Made by a program: the position numbers and the translations under genes. Positions 24,557 to 31,163 of a DNA stretch of 64,000 bases are shown here, in pieces. The stretch comes from Crystallibacter permensis (GTDB taxonomy: Bacteria > Actinomycetota > Actinomycetes > Actinomycetales > Micrococcaceae), in the NCBI RefSeq assembly GCF_025960875.1, contig NZ_JAODLR010000018.1, positions 1 to 64,000 on the forward strand, written 5' to 3'. How positions within the stretch are numbered: the stretch's first letter is position 1; every line of letters starts with the position of its first letter. The notes beneath the pieces are model-generated. The model made no database searches. It was not told where the DNA came from and saw only the letters and a program-made list of their open reading frames with translations.

Positions 24557-25380
24557 GTGGGCTGCGGGTCAATCCCGCGAACGTGGTTCCCGCCGCCTTC
24601 GAACACCTGCCAGCAGACGCGCCGCGCGTCGCCGTCGTTGTTTCATTGACGTTCCCGGGGATGACCCAGCAGACGCTGGAACTGATGGAGCGTTTTACTC
24701 GTGTCGCGTTTGAAACACTGCTGGAAGCGGGAGCCAGCGCCGAGCTGGTGGACAGTGCGGCCGAACACCTGACTCCCGAAGCGGAGCTGGCCAAGTACGA
24801 CGGAGTCCTCTTCTTGGGAGGCGGCGATGTGGACGCGTCGCTCTATGGCCATACCGGGCCGGTACCCAATTCCTACGGGGTGGATCTACGGGCGGATGAG
24901 TACTGCTTGGAACTGATCCGCGGTGTGCTGGAGCAGGACCAGCCGTTGCTCGCCATCTGCCGGGGATCACAACTGCTCAACGTCGCCTGCGGCGGCACGC
25001 TGATCCCTGATCTGGACCCATGGCATCTGCACCGCGGGGGACCGGGACAGCCGATGTTCCTGGACGAGAAGGTGAACCTGGCTCCGGGCTCGAAGGTGGC
25101 GGCCATCCTCGGCCGTCCAACGGTCACCGTGCGCTCGGGGCATCATCAAGCGGTGGGAACTGTGGCAGCTGAGCTGCAGGTTGCCGCTCTGGCGCAGGAC
25201 GGTGTGGTTGAAGGTACGGAGCATCCGGGCAAGACCTGGGTGGTCGGCGTGCAATGGCATCCGGAGGACTCGGACGGGGACGCGAATGATCGATCCCTGT
25301 TGTTCGAAGAGTTCGTGCGCCAGAGCAGGCTGAACCCGGCGGCGGCGACCGGCAGGCAGCAGGAGCCGGCCAACGCCTGA
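24553..25380 (+). CDS. Class C26 gamma-glutamyl hydrolase, copy 2
   Basis: A 275-residue second member of the same family, starting at a GTG that overlaps the stop of copy 1. The catalytic triad is intact (Cys136 in LLAICRGSQLLN, His236 and Glu238 in VQWHPED). It is longer at the N-terminus by about 25 residues and diverges clearly from copy 1 (for example GGGDVDASLYG and DPWHLHRGG), so this is an old paralogue rather than a recent duplication. Two hydrolases could act at different pathway steps, or one could act as a glutamine amidotransferase-like partner of the ligase. It ends at a strong hairpin. Confidence 0.85.
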   Translation: MSGLRVNPANVVPAAFEHLPADAPRVAVVVSLTFPGMTQQTLELMERFTRVAFETLLEAGASAELVDSAAEHLTPEAELAKYDGVLFLGGGDVDASLYGHTGPVPNSYGVDLRADEYCLELIRGVLEQDQPLLAICRGSQLLNVACGGTLIPDLDPWHLHRGGPGQPMFLDEKVNLAPGSKVAAILGRPTVTVRSGHHQAVGTVAAELQVAALAQDGVVEGTEHPGKTWVVGVQWHPEDSDGDANDRSLLFEEFVRQSRLNPAAATGRQQEPANA

Positions 25381-25381
25381 T

Positions 25382-25421
25382 CAGTTGATCTGCGCGGTCA
25401 TCCCGCCGCACAGATCAACTG
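25382..25421. terminator. Bidirectional terminator between hydrolase and Cache genes
   Basis: CAGTTGATCTG and CAGATCAACTG form a perfect 11-bp outer stem around a GC-rich inner hairpin (GCGG/CCGC). It begins one base after the last hydrolase stop and overlaps the final codons of the minus-strand Cache gene, so it separates the two convergent transcripts. Confidence 0.7.
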
Positions 25422-26114
25422 CAGGTTCAGGTTGGGGACGTTCAACGGTATGAAGCAGAAACCTTCCGGTGCTTCCTTGATCCGTTCGCCGACAATAAAA
25501 CGTCCCGAGTTGCCCAGAATCACGCGGTGCTGGCCGTTCAAGATGGCGGCGTCCCCGGGAATCCGGCGGACAATCGGGATGAACTTGTTTTCGATGTCAC
25601 GGATCCGGATGTCGCAGCCGGTTACACCGATGAAGGTTCCGTGGACATAGGTCGGTACCGTGCAGGTCATGATGTATTCGTCGAAGCCGAGGTAGTCCAC
25701 ATAGGGGCCCGCAATGGATTGCTGGCCGGTTTTGGCGGCGATGGAAAACCATGGGAGTTGCTCATAGTCGTAAAACCGCTCACCCTCGGGAGCTAAATCA
25801 AAATCCAGCTTTTCAATATTTCCCGAATCGGTTCTGAACCACCATTCCAATACTCCCTCAGCGTCTTTGATTGCAGAGATCGAGAAGATTACTCCCGCGC
25901 CGACAACAATGTCATGGGAATTGAGGAACGCGGTGGATATTTCACGTAAACCGGTAATGTCTTTAGGTGATATTTTTATGCCTGCCGGAATTTTTGCTTC
26001 GAGCTGTTTTTCCACCGTGTGGGCAGTGTTGTACAGGTCCTGGTACAGCTCGTTAAGCCATGCCTCGATGGCCGTCGCACTGCTGATGGCGCGGGGTGAG
26101 GCGGGCGCAATCAT
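25398..26114 (-). CDS. Cytosolic Cache-domain sensor protein
   Basis: A 238-residue protein recognisable as a single PDC/Cache-type ligand-binding domain: a helical start (ATAIEAWLNELYQDLYNTAHTVEKQL), then VVGAGVIFSI, WWFRTDSGN, the YDYEQLPWFSIAAKTGQQSIAGPYVDYLGFDEYIMTCTVPTY core, and FIGVTGCDIRI. There is no signal peptide, transmembrane segment or output domain, unlike classical Cache receptors. It overlaps the GntR regulator gene by ATGA, so the two are made together. It may sense a small carboxylate or amine and act with the regulator. Base composition is more AT-rich around 25.8-26.0 kb than in its neighbours. Confidence 0.75.
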   Translation of the reverse strand: MIAPASPRAISSATAIEAWLNELYQDLYNTAHTVEKQLEAKIPAGIKISPKDITGLREISTAFLNSHDIVVGAGVIFSISAIKDAEGVLEWWFRTDSGNIEKLDFDLAPEGERFYDYEQLPWFSIAAKTGQQSIAGPYVDYLGFDEYIMTCTVPTYVHGTFIGVTGCDIRIRDIENKFIPIVRRIPGDAAILNGQHRVILGNSGRFIVGERIKEAPEGFCFIPLNVPNLNLQLICAAG

Positions 26115-26872
26115 GAGATCTCCTCTTCATCGCCTACATGGGCAAGCGTGAGCTTGGTGTCAATGAGGTGGTAAGTGTTCCGCCGGATATGTTCGACAAC
26201 CAAACGCTGGGCGTTGTCTGGTTCGTCCGCCCTGATCGCATCCACGATCCGCACATGCTCACGGGCAGCCGTAGCGGGGTCGAACACACCGGCGATCGGG
26301 CTCCACAAAAGCTGGCCGACCTCGGATTGCAGGCGGATCTCAAGGCTTGTGAGCCGCGGAGACTGGGCGACCACCGCCAGCTCTATGTGGAAGCGGCTGT
26401 CTGATCTCGCCTGTGTTTCGGGGGAATCGGCGCTGGCCAGTGCCTTGGCCAGCTGTTCCAGCCGGTCCAGATCCTTCGGATGGGCGCGGTCACATGCCAG
26501 CCGGGCAGCTGCTGCGGCCACGGCAGTTTGCTCGTCGCCGAGATCCCGCAGGTCCGCAATGGAAGTGTCCCGAAGGTACTTCCGCAGCTGTTGCTCCTGG
26601 GCCTGCGGGGACTTGACCACAAACGTTCCGCCATTGCGGCCGCGCCGTGTTTCAACCACCCCGCGTTCCCTTAGTTCAGCGAGGGCTTCACGAAGGGTGG
26701 CTCCAGCTACGCCGAACATGTCGGAAAGCTCGGATTCCACGGGCAGGCGCTCGCCGACACGGAGCATGCCCAGGGCAACCGCGGTGGATATCCTCTGGAC
26801 TATCGCCTCGGACCGTTCCTTTTCGGGCAGGGAGCGATAAATCTGGGACTGCAACGCCGGGGGTGAGGCCAC
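26111..26872 (-). CDS. FadR-type GntR transcriptional regulator
   Basis: A 253-residue regulator from a GTG at 26872 preceded by GAAGGGAG. The N-terminal winged helix (about residues 20-85, GERLPVESELSDMFGVAGATLREALAELRERGVVETRRGRNGGTF) is followed by an FCD ligand domain with the metal-binding pattern (FHIELAVVAQ, EHVRIVDAI, VEHI). FCD regulators usually bind organic acids. The coupled Cache gene and the convergent P450/gamma-glutamyl operon suggest it controls that operon or a neighbouring lost pathway; no operator is evident to me. The 165-bp region upstream is unusually AT-rich. Confidence 0.85.
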   Translation of the reverse strand: MASPPALQSQIYRSLPEKERSEAIVQRISTAVALGMLRVGERLPVESELSDMFGVAGATLREALAELRERGVVETRRGRNGGTFVVKSPQAQEQQLRKYLRDTSIADLRDLGDEQTAVAAAAARLACDRAHPKDLDRLEQLAKALASADSPETQARSDSRFHIELAVVAQSPRLTSLEIRLQSEVGQLLWSPIAGVFDPATAAREHVRIVDAIRADEPDNAQRLVVEHIRRNTYHLIDTKLTLAHVGDEEEIS

Positions 26873-27037
26873 GATTTTCTCCCTTCTACTGGGCGACAGT
26901 TGGACGTCGGGTTTCCGGCGAATCGCTTATGAAGCATTCTACTTTATGGTTGCTGCCATATATCATCAAATTGTCACGACGACATATCAAGAAATGTCTG
27001 AAATTCGCTGGATATACCTGCCGATATTTTTGAGAGC

Positions 27038-27232
27038 ATGACTTACTACAAGAGTATAAATCCTGCGACCGGCGAAACGCTGCAGGAATTCGCAGCTGCC
27101 AGCGATGAAGAAATTTCCGGGGCACTCAAGAAACACAGGCGGCCTATGATTCATGGCGGCAAAGTGCTGTTCCGGAGCGAGCCGCCGTCCTGCTGCGCGT
27201 AGCCGAACTCTACCGGGACCGTCGCGAGGGCA
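27038..27232 (+). pseudogene. Frameshifted N-terminal remnant of an aldehyde dehydrogenase
   Basis: ATG 27038 opens a frame typical of succinate-semialdehyde dehydrogenases (YYKSINPATGETL then ASDEEI-ALKK). After codon 32 (27133) the frame breaks; the next one, from 27136, continues the family sequence QAAYDSWRQSAVPERAAVLL followed by RVAELYRDRRE. A one-base deletion therefore split it, and the remaining 400-odd residues are missing after about 27230. It is divergent from the GntR gene and may be the relic of a target of that regulator. Confidence 0.75.
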
Positions 27233-27283
27233 ACGGTCCAGCGTCCAGCTGGAGCATTGCCCTCGGCAGGCACAGTGCTGTTC

Positions 27284-28243
27284 TCAGGAGTCCAGTGCTG
27301 CTTCGAGCTTGTCGATGTTTCCGCTCATCCACTCCACGTAGGAGACATCCTCGGGAAGCGTTTCGGTGAAGTCGACGACCGGCACACCCGTCTCATTGGC
27401 CATGGACTTCAGGCTCTCTGACTGCGGACCTTCCACCTGGCTGTTGTAGGCCAGCAGGACGACGTTTCCTGAGGCCAGGAGGTCCTGCGTTTCCTTGAGC
27501 TCGGCCGGGGGAGCGTCGTTCCCGGCTTCGATCGCGGCAATGAACCCCTCCGGCGTCTTGTCGACAAGCCCGATGTCAGTGAGGAGATGCTCGGCCAGCG
27601 GCGCGGTGGCGGCGATGGCACTGCCCTCATGCTCCTTGCGTAGATCGGCCATGCGACCTTCAAGGGCTCCGAGATCATCGGTGAACGCCGCCGCGTTGGA
27701 CTCGTATGTGGAAGCATTCTCGGGGTCCAACTCGGCTAGCTGCGCGGCAATCTCATCGGCGATCCTGGAAACGGCCGGGAGTGAATACCAGACGTGCTCG
27801 TCGGCCTGTTCGGCAGCGGGCTCATCTTCGTGCGCCTGCGCCTCATCCTCATGGGCGGCATCGAGTCCCGATACTTCGAAAGCGTCGACCACCGCTGCGA
27901 CATCCGCGTCTCACGCGAGCTGTTCCATGAACGGGTCGAAGCCACCCCCGTTGCGGATGACCAGATCAGCCTCGGACAAAGCAAGACGATCCCTGGCTGT
28001 GCCCTCGTAGGAGTGCGGGTCCTGGCTAATGCTGTCGATGATCGCCGTGGCCGACACCTTCCCGCCGCCGACGGATTCCGCGATGTCGCTGTACATGTTC
28101 GTGGATGTGACAATGCTGATCTTGTCACTGGATGCTGCGGTCGCCTGGGTGCCCGCTTCGGATTGGGATCCGGCGCAAGACGTCAGGGCGACGGCCAGGA
28201 CTGCTGTTCCGGCTAGTGCCGATCGGCGGAGTTTGGAGTGCAT
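27284..28243 (-). pseudogene. ZnuA-like zinc ABC-transporter lipoprotein with an internal stop
   Basis: Two segments in the same frame, 28243-27911 (110 codons) and 27910-27284, are separated by a single TGA at 27913-27911. Together they encode a normal-length (about 313 residue) metal-binding protein: signal with lipobox (ALTSCAG), VTSTNMYSDIAESVGG, DPHSYEGTARD, NGGGFDPFM before the stop, then a His/Glu-rich loop, HVWYSLPAV, HEGSAIAATAPLAEHLL and a NSQVEGPQSESL-type end. Reading through the stop preserves the family alignment, so this is a recent nonsense mutation or a sequencing error. No znuB or znuC lies downstream. It shares the strand and probably the transcript of the zinc-starvation genes upstream. 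Confidence 0.8.
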
Positions 28244-28306
28244 ACCTATTTACCTCGGTGGTTGGGACTGCCTGTTGTCTGGGGGAATGGTGGACCGGCT
28301 GATGCT

Positions 28307-28429
28307 TCAGCCCTGACGGGCTTTCATCCGCGGGTTCCTCTTGTTGATGACGAACGTGCGGCCGCGTCGGCGGACAACCTGCGCACCGGGTATCTTCTTC
28401 AACGCCCGAAGGGAGTTACGTACTTTCAT
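28307..28429 (-). CDS. rpmJ: Ribosomal protein bL36, zinc-independent paralogue
   Basis: A 40-codon gene from ATG 28429 to TGA 28307. The product begins [19 protein letters not shown], continues [14 protein letters not shown] and ends RMKARQG, which matches the bL36 paralogue lacking the zinc-ribbon cysteines of the ordinary form. Such C-minus paralogues replace zinc-containing ribosomal proteins when zinc is scarce and are usually under Zur control. Its start overlaps the stop of the COG0523 gene by ATGA, and the znuA-like gene follows 63 bp later, so it belongs to a zinc-starvation operon behind the Zur-like box at 29586. Confidence 0.92.
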   Translation of the reverse strand: MKVRNSLRALKKIPGAQVVRRRGRTFVINKRNPRMKARQG

Positions 28430-29583
28430 TTTCTTCTTTGCTCCATTTCCGCTGCTCCTGTGGATTCGCTGGTATCCAGCCCGAAGGGGTCCGGAAACCC
28501 GCCGGAGTGCTGGGCGGTTTCGGCTGGCGTCAGCGCGCAGCCATCGAGAAGTTCTTGGATTTCGTCTGGCCGGATATCTTCGCCGGTGACGGCTATGACC
28601 GTCGCCCTGTCACCGGATTCGGGATTCCAGTCCAGGACGGCATCCGTGCTTCCGGCCGGGTGGTTGCTGACGGCATCGGGCAGATCCGCCGCCCAGGGGC
28701 CGGTGTTCTCGAGCAATACACGCGGACCGATGCCTTGGATCGCGATCCTGCAGGTTGGCGCCGAAGCCATCCACAGACGCCCACGCAACCAGACGCACCC
28801 TTCGGCCAGTTGGGGCAGAGCTTGCCGGAAGCGCCCGGGATGCAGCGGCCTGCGGACCCGGTGCAGAACGGTAGTGAACAGGGTGGAAGTGTCCGCAGCC
28901 GGAATCCGCACCGTACCGGGCACGGACCGCGCCCGGGCCTCGGCAGCATCGTGCCGAGCCGGGGAGCGAGTTGATCCTGCTTCGATCAGGGTGGAGTGCG
29001 GCGCGAGTTCGCGGAGCAGCAACAAACCTCTGCCTCGGTGGTTCCCTGCGCTGGAGGGGAAAGGGCCGGCCAGAAAGACCGTGTCGCTGAAGCTCAGTTC
29101 CTCCAGGAGAAATTCGCCCGCGGTTCGGTCCTCTTTGCGGGCGGCGGTGTAGCCGGAGCCAAAGAGTGTGTGGCGGTCCCACATCTGATCTTCCAGGGAC
29201 GAAGGATCGCACGCCAGGACGACTGTCCCGATGGTAAAGGGACTCTTCACCCCCTGCGTGATTCCGTGGACCGCCATGGACGCCGCCATAGTGGGCGGCA
29301 GTCCCATGATGATGTGCTCGTAGCCATCGGCAAGCAGGCGCTCAACCGTCGGTGCCACATCCAACCTCACCGTGCAGCTGAGGCAGCCGTGCTCCAGCAG
29401 GTTTTCATGTCGCTCCAGCAGTCGGCCGTCATGGAAAACCTGCCGCACCACGGTGCCGTTTTCCAGCAGGTCATGGATGACGACGGCGGTATCCACCCTG
29501 CCGCTGGAGAGGTGATCGAGTGCCGGGGCGCGGCACAGTGCGTCCAAAGAACTGACGAGTGTGATGTGCATGCCAGCCAGCAT
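28426..29583 (-). CDS. COG0523/CobW-like zinc-starvation protein lacking the P-loop
   Basis: A 385-residue protein (381 from the second ATG at 29571, which fits the family's first strand better). It has the COG0523 motif GCLSCTVR (Cys67, Cys70) following HENLLEHG, and the C-terminal CobW-like half ([35 protein letters not shown]). The N-terminus, however, reads [16 protein letters not shown] with no GxxxxGKT, so it should not hydrolyse GTP in the usual way. Actinobacterial relatives include the mycobacterial hibernation factor partner Mrf, also encoded with zinc-free ribosomal proteins. A likely role is zinc sensing or ribosome remodelling in zinc limitation. Confidence 0.8.
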   Translation of the reverse strand: MLAGMHITLVSSLDALCRAPALDHLSSGRVDTAVVIHDLLENGTVVRQVFHDGRLLERHENLLEHGCLSCTVRLDVAPTVERLLADGYEHIIMGLPPTMAASMAVHGITQGVKSPFTIGTVVLACDPSSLEDQMWDRHTLFGSGYTAARKEDRTAGEFLLEELSFSDTVFLAGPFPSSAGNHRGRGLLLLRELAPHSTLIEAGSTRSPARHDAAEARARSVPGTVRIPAADTSTLFTTVLHRVRRPLHPGRFRQALPQLAEGCVWLRGRLWMASAPTCRIAIQGIGPRVLLENTGPWAADLPDAVSNHPAGSTDAVLDWNPESGDRATVIAVTGEDIRPDEIQELLDGCALTPAETAQHSGGFPDPFGLDTSESTGAAEMEQRRK

Positions 29584-29585
29584 AC

Positions 29586-29602
29586 ATGAGAATCATTCTC
29601 AT
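29586..29602. promoter_or_regulatory. Zur-like operator
   Basis: ATGAGAATCATTCTCAT is a perfect 8-1-8 palindrome of the actinobacterial Zur type (consensus close to TGAAAATCATTTTCA). It lies immediately upstream of the COG0523 gene start, so Zur binding would block the operon with bL36 and the znuA-like gene when zinc is sufficient. Confidence 0.8.
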
Positions 29603-29672
29603 TACAGTGAGTGGGCCTGCAACCTCAAGCCTTTTGCCGAGCCCAGATCCGAAAGTCGGTCGCGGACATAGG

Positions 29673-29712
29673 AAAACGGCCGGCGATGCTGGTGCACCAG
29701 CTACGCCGACCG
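29673..29712 (-). terminator. Rho-independent terminator after the NCS1 permease gene
   Basis: CGG-C-CGGCG pairs with CGCCG-A-CCG, and an inner CTGGT/ACCAG arm completes the hairpin (29677-29712). On the minus strand it follows the permease stop by 27 bp and is followed by TTTT, a good intrinsic terminator. Confidence 0.75.
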
Positions 29713-29739
29713 TCCTCCGCCACTCGTCTGTCTGGCGGA

Positions 29740-31074
29740 TTACCCCTGCGCCTGCAGCGCCCGGTTACTGCTCGTTAGCCGGATGCTGGCATAAATGGCG
29801 GCAGCGAGAAGCGGCGTGACAAGCGTTCCCGCCGTCGATCCCCAAGCCAATCCGGACTGGACCAGCCCGATGCCGACGACCGCCGAAACACACCACGCGG
29901 CGACGCCGGCAGCGTTCACCTTCGGGAACGAACTGTCGGGCAGGTGGCCGGGCTCAACGGGCCTGCCGGAGCGTCGGTCCAGCGCAATGTGCGTCAGGGC
30001 GATCGCCACCCAACCGGTGACCAGGGCACCCTGCCAGGACAGAGCCACCAGCAGGTACTGCACCACGGGCAGCAGCATCAGCAGGAAGATGATGCCGGCG
30101 CCGAGGAGGTTCCAGACAATTCGTGGCAGCTTCGCCTTGAATGCGCGCTCGCCGAATTCCCGCAGGTTTGAGATGCCCAGTGCATAGTTGGCGGTGTTGA
30201 TCCGCGTTTGCGAAACAAAGACCACCAGGAGGCCGAACAGGCCCATGAGCGAGACCAGCCCGCCTGCCACTCCTGTCTCGGTGGCTTCAAGGCCCGGGAT
30301 GGTGAAGGTCAGGAAGATCCCTATCAGGGCGTTTGCGCCGAAGGCCAGCGCGTAGAACAGCCAGCCGAAGGTGTACGTTTTGTGGAATTTCTCGTCCCGG
30401 GGCCGGCCCAGCGCAGCGAAGTCCATGGTGTACATCATGAGGATCCAGACACCCATGAAGGCGGCAAAGGTACCGAGCCAACCCGGACCGCCCTCGGCGA
30501 GCCCGAGCACCGGCACCGAGTGGGTGAGCCAGTCATCGGAGAAACCGTGGGCAGTTCCGGCCCAGATGACGGCGGCAATCAGACCGCCCCAATACACAGG
30601 CAGCAACCAGCCGTTGATCTTGTCCAGCCAGCGCTGGATTCCGCCGGCGACCAAGGGCAGGGTGTACAAAACGACGACGGCGTACCAGAGTGCCATCGGT
30701 CCGCCGAACTGTGCCTGGAACGCGAATGCGAGGATGGCGCCTTCGAAGACCGCGTAATAGATCGCCGTGGCCGCAAAGATGATGGTCGCCAGCAGCGCAC
30801 CCGTGCGGCCGAGGAGGCTGCGGGAGAACTGGGCGACGGTCAGGCCGTTGCGCAGTGCATAGCCGGCCAGGACGCGGTTGATGAGGCCGTAGCTGAGGAT
30901 GGTCAGGCCCAGGCCGATCAAGGCGTCCCGGGTGCCGTAGGCCTGGGCGAGTGCGGCGCCGATGTAGACGAAGAACATTGCGCTGACCAACCCGTACCAG
31001 GCCATGGTGAGTGAGCCGCGGCTCATACGGGTTGAATTGCTGGTTTCCTGAGGTAGTGCTTCGGTTGATGACAC
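29740..31074 (-). CDS. NCS1-family nucleobase/hydantoin permease (cytosine permease-like)
   Basis: A 444-residue transporter with about twelve membrane segments. The N-terminal SRGSLTMAWYGLVSAMFFVYIGAALAQAYGTRDALIGLGLTI and the helix 3 region with GLTVAQFSRSLLGRTGALLATIIF resemble the CodB/PucI group of NCS1 carriers, which take up nucleobases, allantoin and hydantoins by cation symport. It is the last gene of the minus-strand HyuA-HyuB-permease operon, which makes a hydantoin, a cyclic imide or a related ring compound the probable cargo. A long hairpin lies in the 89-bp gap before it. Confidence 0.87.
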   Translation of the reverse strand: MSSTEALPQETSNSTRMSRGSLTMAWYGLVSAMFFVYIGAALAQAYGTRDALIGLGLTILSYGLINRVLAGYALRNGLTVAQFSRSLLGRTGALLATIIFAATAIYYAVFEGAILAFAFQAQFGGPMALWYAVVVLYTLPLVAGGIQRWLDKINGWLLPVYWGGLIAAVIWAGTAHGFSDDWLTHSVPVLGLAEGGPGWLGTFAAFMGVWILMMYTMDFAALGRPRDEKFHKTYTFGWLFYALAFGANALIGIFLTFTIPGLEATETGVAGGLVSLMGLFGLLVVFVSQTRINTANYALGISNLREFGERAFKAKLPRIVWNLLGAGIIFLLMLLPVVQYLLVALSWQGALVTGWVAIALTHIALDRRSGRPVEPGHLPDSSFPKVNAAGVAAWCVSAVVGIGLVQSGLAWGSTAGTLVTPLLAAAIYASIRLTSSNRALQAQG

Positions 31075-31093
31075 GGTTGTCTCCCGTAAGCGG

Positions 31094-31129
31094 GCATGGC
31101 GTCAGGAACAGACGTCCCTGACGCCATGC
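31094..31129 (-). repeat. Long perfect hairpin between hyuB and the permease gene
   Basis: GCATGGCGTCAGG and CCTGACGCCATGC form a 13-bp perfect stem. No U-tract follows on the minus strand. It could set the relative expression of the enzyme and transporter genes by partial termination or by protecting the upstream mRNA. Confidence 0.55.
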
Positions 31130-31163
31130 GTGAGGATGGATTAGGGCCTTTTGGCCGGGTGGT

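Noticed and set aside
27911-27913. Selenocysteine or programmed readthrough at the internal TGA of the znuA-like gene
   Set aside because: ZnuA proteins have no selenocysteine or cysteine at this place and no SECIS-like hairpin follows; a mutation or base error is simpler.
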